From Jejuia sp. UBA6058 (GTDB lineage: Bacteria; Bacteroidota; Bacteroidia; Flavobacteriales; Flavobacteriaceae): DNA of 64,000 nt. The notes under the pieces are model-generated. The model was not told the DNA's origin. It made no database searches and saw only the letters and a program-made list of their open reading frames with translations. The stretch's first letter is position 1; every line of letters starts with the position of its first letter. Below are positions 15,770 to 24,825 of the stretch, in pieces. The stretch is from assembly GCA_002428965.1 (NCBI GenBank), contig DIYI01000018.1, positions 62,001-126,000 of the forward strand, in the 5' to 3' direction. A program made the position numbers and the translations under genes.

Positions 15770-17575
15770 ATGAAAAACTATTTATCCTTAATCCTTTATT
15801 TCATTATTACATGCGTTTGTTCGCAAAATTACAGGGATTATTTAGGAGCGGGTCATAGTGAAGGTATATCTGTATCCTCAAGTAGTCAGCAAACTAAAGA
15901 TGGCTGGCGCGAAAGTGCTGAAGGTATTAATACTATAAATGGAAATGGATTGGATGGTAGACTTTTAGAAACTTCACGGTTTTTAGCCCAGGCAACATTT
16001 GGTACAAACTTAGACTATATAAAACAAGTTTCTGAAGGTTCTTTTGAAGATTGGATAGATCGGCAATGTGATATCAATTCAGCTCCACTTATCAATCTAA
16101 CACAAAATATCTATGATGAAGCCAGAGCCATCTTTATCTCCAATGGAGGTAATCCAGATGATTTTGGAAATTTTAACTGGCAATATTTTATGTACGCCTG
16201 GTGGCAGTCTAATATTAATAACGAAGATTTGTTACGGCAACGCATTGCATTGGCTCTGAGTGAAATTCTTGTAATTTCAAGGGAATCTAATCTCTCAAGT
16301 TATGGCATAGGATTATCAAGTTATTACGACGTTTTAAAAAATAATGCTTTCGGTAATTTTCGAAATTTACTAAAAGAGATTACAATACATCCAATGATGG
16401 GGGTTTACCTTAGTCATTACAATAATCCGAGAAGTATTCCTGAAAACAATATACATCCAGACGAAAATTTTGCCCGAGAAATAATGCAATTATTTACCAT
16501 TGGCTTATACGAATTAAATCAGGACGGCACTTATGTATTAGATGGGTCAGGCGATCGTATTCCAACGTATGACAATGATGATATTAAAGAATTTGCGAAA
16601 ATATTCACGGGTTTAGGACCAGCAGCTGTTGAGGATCAATTTCCTGATCGAACCGTGAGATTTGGTATGGGACATTATTTCGCAAGAAAAGATATGCCAA
16701 TGATAATGTACGATGATTGGCATGAAACAGGAAGTAAACAATTATTGAATGGGTTTACAGTGCCAGCAGGTCAATCAGGAATGCAAGATATTGATAGCGC
16801 TATAGATCATTTATTTAACCACCCCAATACTGCCCCTTTTATTTGTAAACGCTTAATACAGCAATTGGTAAAGTCTAATCCTTCACCCGCCTATGTTTCT
16901 CGTGTTAGTGGTGTGTTTAATAATACAAAAGGTGTTAGAGGTGACATGAAAGCTGTAATAAAAGCGATTCTATTAGATGAAGAAGCTCGAAGCTGTAGCT
17001 GGATTGAAAACCCAACAAGCGGTAAGCTAATCGAACCTATGATGCGCTATTTTAATGTAGTACGTCAAATTGATTTAAATAATTCAGATGGACGTTATTG
17101 GAATAACGGATATCATTTTTATGGAGATACTGGGCAAGCACCTTTATCTGCACCTAGCGTATTTAACTTTTTTTTGCCACAATATGTTCCAAATAGTGAA
17201 TTTGCGGACAGTAATCTTGTTGCACCAGAATTTCAAATTCATAACTCGGCAACCAGTATAAATTATCTCAATCAAGTAGATGCATGGACCAACGTGCGTT
17301 GGTATGAGGTATTAAGAACTTGGGGGTTGGAGTTGGATGGTACTCCTTTAGACTTTGAAGCTTTAAAGTATTATGCGAGAGATAGTGAAGTTTTAGTAAA
17401 CCAATTGGATAAACTATTTACACGAGGGCAATTATCAGACGAATCTAAAGAAGTTATCGTTTCTGCACTAGACCCTATTTTAAATGGTTGGGGAGAGGTT
17501 ACTTATACAGATTTAAGAGTTAAAATGGCTATTTATCTTATTATGATAAGCCCAGACTATGTCATACTTAAATAA
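15770..17575 (+). CDS. Exported DUF1800 domain protein
   Basis: A 601-residue protein starting at ATG 15770 (MKNYLSLILYFIITCVCSQ gives a signal peptide). It matches DUF1800, a helical domain of unknown function found in secreted or periplasmic proteins: RFLAQATFGTNLDYIKQV, LRQRIALALSEILVISR, DENFAREIMQLFTIGLYELN, EFAKIFTGLGP, and PNTAPFICKRLIQQLVKSNP. C-terminal segments (APSVFNFFLPQYVPNSEF) are also typical. Six bases separate it from the DUF1501 gene, and DUF1800 and DUF1501 genes are paired in many phyla. The role is unknown; possible roles in polymer or surface metabolism are conjecture. Confidence 0.9.
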   Translation: MKNYLSLILYFIITCVCSQNYRDYLGAGHSEGISVSSSSQQTKDGWRESAEGINTINGNGLDGRLLETSRFLAQATFGTNLDYIKQVSEGSFEDWIDRQCDINSAPLINLTQNIYDEARAIFISNGGNPDDFGNFNWQYFMYAWWQSNINNEDLLRQRIALALSEILVISRESNLSSYGIGLSSYYDVLKNNAFGNFRNLLKEITIHPMMGVYLSHYNNPRSIPENNIHPDENFAREIMQLFTIGLYELNQDGTYVLDGSGDRIPTYDNDDIKEFAKIFTGLGPAAVEDQFPDRTVRFGMGHYFARKDMPMIMYDDWHETGSKQLLNGFTVPAGQSGMQDIDSAIDHLFNHPNTAPFICKRLIQQLVKSNPSPAYVSRVSGVFNNTKGVRGDMKAVIKAILLDEEARSCSWIENPTSGKLIEPMMRYFNVVRQIDLNNSDGRYWNNGYHFYGDTGQAPLSAPSVFNFFLPQYVPNSEFADSNLVAPEFQIHNSATSINYLNQVDAWTNVRWYEVLRTWGLELDGTPLDFEALKYYARDSEVLVNQLDKLFTRGQLSDESKEVIVSALDPILNGWGEVTYTDLRVKMAIYLIMISPDYVILK

Positions 17576-17581
17576 TACAGA

Positions 17582-18997
17582 ATGACTAAAAGGAAGCACA
17601 ACATATCACGAAGAAAATTTATAGGAGATTCCTGTGCGGCACTAGGATACACAACACTTTTTTCTTCCCTCATAAATCTGAAAGCCATGGCTGCCGCAGC
17701 GATGGACAATTCAGCTATCATTCCATATGGTGGAGATTATAAAGCATTAGTTTGTTTAATGTTAAGTGGAGGTAACGATTCATTTAACATGCTTATTCCA
17801 AAAGGAAATTCTGAATACAATGAATATGCTATTACAAGATCAAACTTAGCTATTCCTCAGAATAATGTGTTGCAGATAAATCCAAATACTTCAGACGGTA
17901 GAGTTTTTGGTTTGCATCCTGAACTAACGAATATGCGTCAGATGTTTGAAAGTGGTAATTTGGCATTTTTAGCAAATGTAGGAACGCTAGTTGAACCTGC
18001 TACAAAAACCGAGATTCGGAATAATACTGTTAAAACACCTTTAGGTTTATTTTCGCATTCAGATCAGTCTCAGCAATGGCAAACAGGCAAACCAGGAGAA
18101 CGCACCAATGTAGGATGGGGTGGTAAAATTGCAGATTTGGTACAAACCATGAACTCCAATGACACCATTTCAATGAATATTTCATTAAGGGGTACAAATA
18201 TATTTCAACGAGGGGATCAAATAACCCCTTACACTATTAAAAATTCTGGTAGTGTTGGCATAAGTGGTTATGGAGGGAGTGGCCTTTTCAATGAACTAAA
18301 GACGGAGGCGTTAGACTCTATGTTAGAAAGAGATTATCAGGATATTTATAAAAATACATACAAAAATACCGTTAAAGCGTCAAACGATGCGAATTTAGAG
18401 TTTCAGACTGCCGTAGATGGCATTTCAGAATTTGCTACTGCCCTTCCCGAAGATAATAATTTAGCAGAACAGCTAAGAATGGTTGCTAAAACCATAGCGG
18501 CAAGAGATACCTTAGGTTTTTCAAGGCAAATATTTTTTGTGGAAATTAACGGATTTGATAATCATGACGAATTACTTATAAATCATGGAAGTAATTTAAA
18601 GGAGATGAATGACGCCTTAACCTACTTTAATAATATTTTGTTTGAATTAAATATAGGTGACTGCGTAACAACATTTAGTGTATCGGATTTTGCACGTACT
18701 TTAACATCAAATGGTAATGGTACAGATCACGCATGGGGCGGTAATGCCTTTGTAATGGGCGGAGCAGTTAACGGTAAAGAGATTTATGGTGATTACCCAA
18801 CCTTAGCTTTAGATAGTGATTTAGATTTAAGAAATGGCGTTTTGGTTCCTACCACTGCTGCAGATTTATATATGGCTGAATTAGCCCTATGGTTTGGTGT
18901 TTCGCCTTCTGATTTAAATATGGTACTTCCAAATCTTTCAAATTTTTATGATACATCTAGCAGTGCACCTCCGTTAGGCTTTATGAATATGGTATAA
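17582..18997 (+). CDS. Tat-exported DUF1501 protein (sulfatase-like fold)
   Basis: A 471-residue protein with a twin-arginine signal (ISRRKFIGDSCAALGYTTLF), so it is probably exported folded, perhaps with a cofactor. The DUF1501 domain, distantly related to the alkaline phosphatase/sulfatase superfamily, shows ALVCLMLSGGNDSFNMLIP, GLHPELTNMRQMFESGNLAF, GLFSHSDQSQQWQTG, and the metal-site-like ETNGFD-type segment FVEINGFDNHDELL, then DFARTLTSNGNGTDHAWGG. The retained Asp and His residues would fit metal binding. The stop overlaps the next ATG by one base. Its activity is not established for the family. Confidence 0.9.
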   Translation: MTKRKHNISRRKFIGDSCAALGYTTLFSSLINLKAMAAAAMDNSAIIPYGGDYKALVCLMLSGGNDSFNMLIPKGNSEYNEYAITRSNLAIPQNNVLQINPNTSDGRVFGLHPELTNMRQMFESGNLAFLANVGTLVEPATKTEIRNNTVKTPLGLFSHSDQSQQWQTGKPGERTNVGWGGKIADLVQTMNSNDTISMNISLRGTNIFQRGDQITPYTIKNSGSVGISGYGGSGLFNELKTEALDSMLERDYQDIYKNTYKNTVKASNDANLEFQTAVDGISEFATALPEDNNLAEQLRMVAKTIAARDTLGFSRQIFFVEINGFDNHDELLINHGSNLKEMNDALTYFNNILFELNIGDCVTTFSVSDFARTLTSNGNGTDHAWGGNAFVMGGAVNGKEIYGDYPTLALDSDLDLRNGVLVPTTAADLYMAELALWFGVSPSDLNMVLPNLSNFYDTSSSAPPLGFMNMV

Positions 18998-19746
18998 TGA
19001 AACAGAAACTTATTTATATAATATTACTATTATTTGTTGGCTTCCAGTGGTTGGGTGCTCAATGCTATCCAGATAGGCACAGTACAAATTGGTATGATGG
19101 TTGGGTGTCTTGCGAAACCTCGTCGAACCCTATATCTTCTTATGGAGAAACGCATTGGATTATGTACGATTTGGGATATGATTATGTATTAAGGGAAACT
19201 ACATTCTGGAATGCTAATGAAGCAAAGCATCTAGATTATGGCATTAACGAATACAACATTGATTATTCATTAGACGGTATTGAATGGAAAAACCTTGGCA
19301 AATTTAATTTGGAGCGTGCCAATGGTTCTTCTACATACGAAGGTTTAGAAGGGCCTGATTTTAATGAAACTAAAGCACGTTACGTATTAATTACCCCAAT
19401 ATCTAATTTTGGAGGAGACTGTTATGGTTTAAGTGAATTAAAAATAGCAATAACTGATCCGTTTGTCATTGTTGAGGAAGAAGATGGTTACAATGCATCG
19501 GTATATCCGAATCCGTTTGTAGATAGCATTTCGCTAAGAATAGTAAGCTTGGAGAAAGATACTCCAGTCGACCTTATCCTTTACGATTTAATGGGACGCG
19601 AAATTCTTAAAGACTCTGTTTCAATTTCAGAGGACAATCAGAACTATCAGCTACCCATAAATGGAAACTCTCTATCCATCGGAATTTACATCTTGACAAC
19701 AAATCAAAATGGCAAAGAAAAATCGTTTAAAATAATAAAACGTTAA
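18997..19746 (+). CDS. T9SS type A sorting-domain protein with discoidin-like domain
   Basis: A 249-residue exported protein: signal peptide (IYIILLLFVGFQWLGAQ), a domain of about 140 residues resembling F5/8 type C (discoidin-like) carbohydrate-binding modules (SSYGETHWIMYDLGYDYVLR, YSLDGIEWKNLGKF, KARYVLITPISNFGG, GLSELKIAI), and a C-terminal T9SS type A sorting domain (VYPNPFVDSISLRI, LYDLMGREILKDSV, GIYILTTNQNGKEKSFKIIK). It should cross the outer membrane by T9SS and stay on or leave the surface. Its start overlaps the DUF1501 stop (TAATG), so the trio is one operon. Confidence 0.85.
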   Translation: MKQKLIYIILLLFVGFQWLGAQCYPDRHSTNWYDGWVSCETSSNPISSYGETHWIMYDLGYDYVLRETTFWNANEAKHLDYGINEYNIDYSLDGIEWKNLGKFNLERANGSSTYEGLEGPDFNETKARYVLITPISNFGGDCYGLSELKIAITDPFVIVEEEDGYNASVYPNPFVDSISLRIVSLEKDTPVDLILYDLMGREILKDSVSISEDNQNYQLPINGNSLSIGIYILTTNQNGKEKSFKIIKR

Positions 19747-19755
19747 TGGTGGAAT

Positions 19756-20217
19756 TTATTCCTTTCCACAGGTCGAGCGCCTTCTAGTATCAATCAAATA
19801 GATAATTTTCCATTTGTCACCATCCTTAAATAGCTGAAAGGAATTGACACCACAGTGACTAAACTGATCATTAAACCAAAATTCATATGGTGTCCAAGCA
19901 TTAGCCATATTGCCATCTACTTGAATAGAATAATCAAGTAAACGCTCATCCCATTTTTGTTCCTTAGGTCTATTTGCAATAGCTTTTATTAGCTTATCAA
20001 TTTCTTCGTTAACCAAAATGTCTTTACCTTCTTTATTTCTATAAGCAGTTTGCATAATTACTTTGTCTGCCATAACCGACTTCATCAAAGTGGTATCACC
20101 TTTATGAAATCCTTCAAAAAAAGTATCTACAGAAGCTTGAACCTGCTCTTTTTCATTGGTCTGCCCAAATAACATAGATGTAAACAAAAGAAATAAGTAA
20201 AAAATTACGCGAATCAT
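19756..20217 (-). CDS. Exported NTF2/SnoaL-like protein
   Basis: A 153-residue protein with a signal peptide (VIFYLFLLFTSMLFGQ). The mature part has the cone-shaped NTF2-like pattern: VQASVDTFFEGFHKGDTTLM, then VIMQTAYRNKEGK, then ANAWTPYEFWFNDQFSHCGV and SFQLFKDGDKWKIIYLIDTR. Such proteins in Bacteroidota are often annotated as nuclear transport factor 2 family and may be binding proteins or small enzymes. A Cys near the C-terminus (RRRSTCGKE) and one in SHCGV could pair in the periplasm. It is convergent with the T9SS protein (9-base gap). Confidence 0.75.
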   Translation of the reverse strand: MIRVIFYLFLLFTSMLFGQTNEKEQVQASVDTFFEGFHKGDTTLMKSVMADKVIMQTAYRNKEGKDILVNEEIDKLIKAIANRPKEQKWDERLLDYSIQVDGNMANAWTPYEFWFNDQFSHCGVNSFQLFKDGDKWKIIYLIDTRRRSTCGKE

Positions 20218-20336
20218 GATTGATGTGTTTTAAACTAAAATAAACCTTTAACTACATGCAACTAGTGCATTAAAGAAAAGTTTAACAGTATTTGCTTTAT
20301 TTAGTATTTTTACGAGCAATCATAAACAGATAAGAC

Positions 20337-21155
20337 ATGTCCACTGCAAAGAAAGAATACAAGCGCGTTACAGTAAAGTCATTGGTAGATATGAAAGCCT
20401 CTGGTGAAAAAATATCAATGCTAACGGCTTATGATTATACAATGGCCAAAATTGTTGATGGCGCGGGTGTAGATGTAATTCTAGTTGGTGATTCTGCCAG
20501 TAATGTGATGGCAGGACACGAAACCACGTTACCTATTACATTAGACCAAATGATTTACCATGCATCATCAGTGGTTCGTGCGATTTATAGAGCCCTAATT
20601 GTTGTGGATTTACCTTTTGGAAGCTATCAAAGTGACCCTAAAGAGGCACTAAGATCTGCCATTCGCATTATGAAAGAAAGTGGCGCGCATTCGGTAAAAC
20701 TAGAAGGTGGAAAAGAAGTAAAAGAATCTATTAAACGCATTTTAAACGCTGGTATTCCAGTTATGGGGCATTTGGGGTTAACACCTCAATCCATATATAA
20801 ATTTGGGACCTATACAGTAAGGGCTAAAGAAGATCAAGAAGCAGAACGCCTTTTAGATGACGCAAAAATGCTAGAAAAATTAGGGTGTTTTGCAATTGTT
20901 TTAGAAAAAATTCCATCAAAATTAGCGAAACAAGTTGCTGAAAGTGTTAGTATTCCAATTATTGGTATTGGTGCAGGTCCGGAGGTCGATGGACAAGTAT
21001 TGGTTCTTCATGATATGATTGGAATGACACATGAGTTTAATCCAAGATTTTTACGCAGATATTTAAATTTGTATGAAGATATGACGAATGCAATATCCCA
21101 ATACGTTGATGATGTAAAAACAAAGGATTTTCCTAATGAAAGTGAACAATATTAG
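20337..21155 (+). CDS. panB: 3-methyl-2-oxobutanoate hydroxymethyltransferase
   Basis: A 272-residue enzyme of normal PanB length. It adds a hydroxymethyl group from methylene-tetrahydrofolate to 2-oxoisovalerate, the first step to pantothenate and CoA. Recognisable segments are KISMLTAYDYTMAKIVDGAG, ILVGDSASNVMAGHETTLPI, VVDLPFGSYQ, AHSVKLEGGKEVKESI, GHLGLTPQSIYKFGTYTVR, LGCFAIVLEKIP and IGIGAGPEVDGQVLVLHDM. Magnesium ligands should be the Asp in VGDS and the Glu in LEGG-type motifs. The RluA-like gene starts six bases downstream, so the two are probably co-transcribed. panC and panD are not in the window. Confidence 0.96.
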   Translation: MSTAKKEYKRVTVKSLVDMKASGEKISMLTAYDYTMAKIVDGAGVDVILVGDSASNVMAGHETTLPITLDQMIYHASSVVRAIYRALIVVDLPFGSYQSDPKEALRSAIRIMKESGAHSVKLEGGKEVKESIKRILNAGIPVMGHLGLTPQSIYKFGTYTVRAKEDQEAERLLDDAKMLEKLGCFAIVLEKIPSKLAKQVAESVSIPIIGIGAGPEVDGQVLVLHDMIGMTHEFNPRFLRRYLNLYEDMTNAISQYVDDVKTKDFPNESEQY

Positions 21156-21161
21156 CCTAGG

Positions 21162-21860
21162 ATGCCTAAAGTCTTATCTAATAAGTCTAATCTCCAAGTT
21201 CTATATGAAGACAATCATATTATAGTTGTTAACAAGAGAGCAGGTGATATTGTACAAGGAGATAAAACTGGAGACACACCATTAAGCGATATTGTTAAAG
21301 CTCACCTCAAAGAAAAATATAATAAACCGGGTAATGTATTTATTGGTACGGTTCATCGTTTAGATAGACCAACAACAGGTTTGGTTATTTTTGCTAAGAC
21401 AAGTAAAGTGTTGCCGAGACTTAATAAATTATTCTTATCCAAAGACATAAAAAAGACATATTGGGCAGTTGTAAAGCAGCCTCCTCCAAAATTAAAAGAT
21501 ACCTTAATACATTGGCTTAAGAAAAACCCTAAAAACAATAAATCTTATAGTCACAAAAAGGAAGTAAAAGAGAGTAAAAAGGCAATTTTACATTACAGAA
21601 CAATAAAGACACTGGATAATTATACGTTACTTGAGGTTAATTTGGAAACAGGACGACATCATCAAATTAGAACACAGTTATCATACATAGGAAGCCCAAT
21701 AAAAGGCGATTTAAAATATGGCTTTGGCAGAAGTAATAAAAATGCTAGTATTCATCTTCATGCAAGACATATTGAATTTATTCATCCTGTAAAAAAGGAA
21801 AAACTTAGTATTACAGCGCCATTACCCAATGATTCCGTCTGGGATGCTTGCCGGTTCTAA
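21162..21860 (+). CDS. RluA-family RNA pseudouridine synthase
   Basis: A 232-residue pseudouridine synthase of the RluA family, which isomerises uridine in rRNA or tRNA. The catalytic Asp is in GTVHRLDRPTTGLVIFAKTS. Other family motifs are LQVLYEDNHIIVVNKRAGDI at the N-terminus, LETGRHHQIRTQLSYIGSPI and GDLKYG. There is no N-terminal S4 domain, so it is the short single-domain type. It follows panB closely, an arrangement seen in other Flavobacteriaceae. The target uridine cannot be assigned. Confidence 0.92.
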   Translation: MPKVLSNKSNLQVLYEDNHIIVVNKRAGDIVQGDKTGDTPLSDIVKAHLKEKYNKPGNVFIGTVHRLDRPTTGLVIFAKTSKVLPRLNKLFLSKDIKKTYWAVVKQPPPKLKDTLIHWLKKNPKNNKSYSHKKEVKESKKAILHYRTIKTLDNYTLLEVNLETGRHHQIRTQLSYIGSPIKGDLKYGFGRSNKNASIHLHARHIEFIHPVKKEKLSITAPLPNDSVWDACRF

Positions 21861-21867
21861 TCCTTAC

Positions 21868-21904
21868 TTTGTCAGACTGAACTTGTTTCTGTATATTGAA
21901 ACAA
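21868..21904. repeat. Short hairpin/dispersed repeat remnant
   Basis: GTCAGACTGAACTTGTTTCT resembles the dispersed element near 1975 (TGCTGAACTTGATTC). TTGTTTC (21883-21889) and GAAACAA (21898-21904) also form a 7-bp hairpin between the pseudouridine synthase and aldehyde dehydrogenase genes. It has no T-run, so a terminator role is weak. Confidence 0.35.
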
Positions 21905-21929
21905 ACCATTAAAAGAAATCTGATATAAA

Positions 21930-23309
21930 TTGAAATCCATACCAGAAATAATAGAAGGCCAAAAAGCTTGCTTCGACTCTCAAAAAACCAAAGATATTTC
22001 TTTTAGAATAGCACTCTTAAAAAGTTTAAAAAGTGAAATTCTTAAAAATGAAAGTGAAATTCTAAACGCACTTAATTCTGATTTCAAAAAATCTCATTTT
22101 GAAGGTTACATAAGTGAATTTGCATTGGTAATTTCAGAATTAAACTTGGCTGTAAAAAGGCTTAAAAAATGGAGTAAACCGGAACGTGTAAGATCTTCGG
22201 TATTGACCTTTCCTTCAAAGGATTACATTTATAAATCACCTTATGGAAGAACATTGATAATTGCACCATGGAATTATCCTTTTTTATTAGCAATTGATCC
22301 TCTAATTATGGCAATTGCCGCAGGTAATACAGTGGTTTTAAAACCTAGTGAACTTACCTCAAACACTTCTAAAATTCTTACTAAAATTATAAAAAATGTC
22401 TTTCCAGATGATGTTGCTATTTCTATTGAAGGAGGTGTTGATACGGCTACAGAGTTGTTAGCCCAAAAATGGGATTATATTTTTTTTACCGGCAGTACAA
22501 AAGTTGGTAAAATTGTAGCTTCTGCAGCTGCTAAACATTTAACACCAATGACTTTAGAATTGGGAGGAAAATCACCCTGTATTATAGATGATACGGTAGA
22601 TATAGACCTGGCGGCGAGGCGCCTTACATGGGGGAAATTACTAAATGGCGGACAAACCTGTATTGCTCCAGATTTTGTGATTGCCAAATCAAATATTAAG
22701 GAAGATCTCATTAAGGCCATTAAAAGACAGATAAATAACAGATACGGTGATGACGTAAAAAAATCTCCAGATTTCCCTAGAATTATAAACTCTAAAAACT
22801 CGAAAAGACTCGTTGATTTAATCAAAGATGAGAATATAGTTTTTGGTGGTGAAGTAGACATTACAACCAATTTCCTCTCTCCTACTTTAATTGATAGTCC
22901 CAAAATAAAAAGTGCGATTATGACTGAAGAAATTTTCGGTCCAGTTTTGCCTATTTTGACTTATAATACAGAGGATGAAATTTCTAAAATTCTTAATGGA
23001 TTAGAAAGACCTCTTGCTTTTTATGTGTTTTCTAAAGACAAAAGCTTTTTTGAAAAACTAATTGAAACGCACAGTTTTGGAGGTGGAGTTGTAAATGATG
23101 TTTTAGTTCATTTTGGTAACCCTAAATTACCTTTTGGTGGTATTGGCCTTAGCGGTTTAGGAAACTACCATGGTAAGTTTGGATTTGACACTTTCTCTCA
23201 CCAAAAATCAGTTATGAAAAGGGGTACTTGGTTGGACCTTAAATTGCGCTATGCACCATACCAAGGAAAATTAAAGTGGTTAAAAAGAGCTTTTAAATAT
23301 TTGGGATAG
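21930..23309 (+). CDS. Aldehyde dehydrogenase family protein
   Basis: A 459-residue NAD(P)-dependent aldehyde dehydrogenase of the shorter class (ALDH3-like). Motifs are IIAPWNYPFLLAIDPLIMAI, AAGNTVVLKPSELTSNTS, FFTGSTKVGKIVASAA, the general-base glutamate in LELGGKSPCIID and the nucleophile cysteine in NGGQTCIAPDFV. A C-terminal hydrophobic region, as in some membrane-associated ALDH3 enzymes, is not evident. No upstream ATG fits; the TTG at 21930 (MKSIPEIIEGQ) gives the family-like start. The physiological aldehyde is unknown; ALDH3-like enzymes often handle medium-chain or aromatic aldehydes. Confidence 0.9.
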   Translation: MKSIPEIIEGQKACFDSQKTKDISFRIALLKSLKSEILKNESEILNALNSDFKKSHFEGYISEFALVISELNLAVKRLKKWSKPERVRSSVLTFPSKDYIYKSPYGRTLIIAPWNYPFLLAIDPLIMAIAAGNTVVLKPSELTSNTSKILTKIIKNVFPDDVAISIEGGVDTATELLAQKWDYIFFTGSTKVGKIVASAAAKHLTPMTLELGGKSPCIIDDTVDIDLAARRLTWGKLLNGGQTCIAPDFVIAKSNIKEDLIKAIKRQINNRYGDDVKKSPDFPRIINSKNSKRLVDLIKDENIVFGGEVDITTNFLSPTLIDSPKIKSAIMTEEIFGPVLPILTYNTEDEISKILNGLERPLAFYVFSKDKSFFEKLIETHSFGGGVVNDVLVHFGNPKLPFGGIGLSGLGNYHGKFGFDTFSHQKSVMKRGTWLDLKLRYAPYQGKLKWLKRAFKYLG

Positions 23310-23319
23310 TATCTACTTA

Positions 23320-24117
23320 TTATAAAGGGTATAATAACTCTAATTCTACACCCTTACCTGGTTTTGAATTTAATTCAAATCTAGCACCGATTAATTCAGC
23401 GCGACTTTGCATATTAATCAAACCAGAACCTTTTTCCACATCTTCAATATTAAACCCCTTTCCATCATCTTTTGCGGAAATTGCAATATGCTTAGATTGA
23501 TAATGTATGGTAACTAGTAAATTTTTTGCTTCGGAATATTTTACAGAATTGGACAAAAATTCCTGAAGTATTCTAAATAAGATTATTTCATGACTTTTGT
23601 CTTTAAATTCAATTCTATCACCAACAACTTTTAAAGCTGCTGTATCATACTTAATGCGTTCAAGACGCTCCAGCTCATTAGTAATTGACTTTTGAAACCC
23701 TAAATTTAAAATAACATCATTATTAAGCGTTTTAGATAGAGCTCTTACTTCTTTTAAACCATTGCTTAAAGCCTCTGTAGTATCTTTGAATTTTTCTTTA
23801 ATATCATTAGAAACCTGCATTTTTAAAATACTCAATTGCATATTGGCAAAAGATAACATCTGTCCAATATTATCATGCAATTCCCAACCTATATTTTTTA
23901 GTGTTTGTTCCTGAGTTTCGGTTTGTGCTTTTAACATTTCTTCTTCAAACAATCGTTCTTGTTTAATTTTATCCAAAAGCAATTTATTTTTGCGCTTTTG
24001 AAAAACAATAAAAAATATTATGACGAGTGATGTAATGATTACTAAAACGGCAATCATATACACCAACATGTAGCGCTCAGAAGCACTACTTACAGCTTGT
24101 TCTCCGGTTTGCACCAT
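23320..24117 (-). CDS. Membrane sensor histidine kinase (HisKA_3 type)
   Basis: A 265-residue histidine kinase. A single transmembrane helix (about 18-38) follows a short N-terminus. Next come a basic coiled segment (QKRKNKLLLDKIKQERLFEE), the HisKA_3 phospho-acceptor box (WELHDNIGQMLSFANMQLSI, His about residue 90) and a GHKL ATPase domain (LQEFLSNSVKYSEAKNL, AKDDGKGFNIEDV, GSGLINMQSRAELIGARF). This is the NarX/DegS class, which usually pairs with a LuxR-type response regulator, but none is adjacent. The start overlaps the upstream membrane-protein gene by 28 bases, suggesting coupled translation. The sensed signal is unknown. Confidence 0.88.
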   Translation of the reverse strand: MVQTGEQAVSSASERYMLVYMIAVLVIITSLVIIFFIVFQKRKNKLLLDKIKQERLFEEEMLKAQTETQEQTLKNIGWELHDNIGQMLSFANMQLSILKMQVSNDIKEKFKDTTEALSNGLKEVRALSKTLNNDVILNLGFQKSITNELERLERIKYDTAALKVVGDRIEFKDKSHEIILFRILQEFLSNSVKYSEAKNLLVTIHYQSKHIAISAKDDGKGFNIEDVEKGSGLINMQSRAELIGARFELNSKPGKGVELELLYPL

Positions 24118-24815
24118 ATAAAAGCAAATGTATAAGTTAAATACATAAAAATGTTTGCGAATAAATAGAATTTATATCTTAAAAACCTAAAAGCTTCATC
24201 TACAAAACCAAGCTTAATATCATATTTAAAATATATATCGTAAAAAGTTAATGGAGATATTATCAACCACCAAATAAAAATAACTGCAGCTATGTAAAAA
24301 TAAATTGATTTATAAAACTCTAATATATCCTCGCTGCCTAAAGTCTCGATAAAGTAAAACACAGAACATGTAAATACGATTACTCCACCTAAAATATCAA
24401 AAATCTCAAAAAACTGAATAAAAAACTTGTCCCAATTAAAACAGATATAGATAATTGAAAATATAAAAAAACCGTACCTCAGGTAGATTAATATTTTTTT
24501 AAACATAATGTTTTTAAGAATAGAATGAAAGAAGTATGATATAAATACTATAGCACCAACATCCCAAAATAAGGTATACCACCAGTGGTTTTTCTCCAGT
24601 TTTGTATTTATTAAAAAGTGTAAAGCTTTTTCAGGCTTGACATAATCTGTGTAATTCCCCAAACTATCAAATAAGGCAATAAAAAGCAGAAAAAATATAA
24701 AAGTCTTAGCTGGACTATTTTTATACTTCTTGTAACACAATAAACCTGTTATCGCCGCGATAAATTCTATCAAATGGGTCAATAATGAGTAATGTCCAAG
24801 AAGAAAATCTATCAC
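24090..24815 (-). CDS. Polytopic membrane protein upstream of histidine kinase
   Basis: A 241-residue protein with about seven hydrophobic helices and short polar loops: LIEFIAAITGLLCYKKYKN, TFIFFLLFIALFDSLGNY, DVGAIVFISYFFHSILK, YGFFIFSIIYICFNWDKFF, GGVIVFTCSVFYFIETLG, YFYIAAVIFIWWLIISP and the C-terminal FANIFMYLTYTFAFIW. I do not recognise a named family. The seven-helix layout and the 28-base overlap with the histidine kinase suggest that it supplies the sensory membrane module in a separate polypeptide. It follows the anchored protein gene by 10 bases. Confidence 0.7.
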   Translation of the reverse strand: MIDFLLGHYSLLTHLIEFIAAITGLLCYKKYKNSPAKTFIFFLLFIALFDSLGNYTDYVKPEKALHFLINTKLEKNHWWYTLFWDVGAIVFISYFFHSILKNIMFKKILIYLRYGFFIFSIIYICFNWDKFFIQFFEIFDILGGVIVFTCSVFYFIETLGSEDILEFYKSIYFYIAAVIFIWWLIISPLTFYDIYFKYDIKLGFVDEAFRFLRYKFYLFANIFMYLTYTFAFIWCKPENKL

Positions 24816-24825
24816 TAAATTTTAG

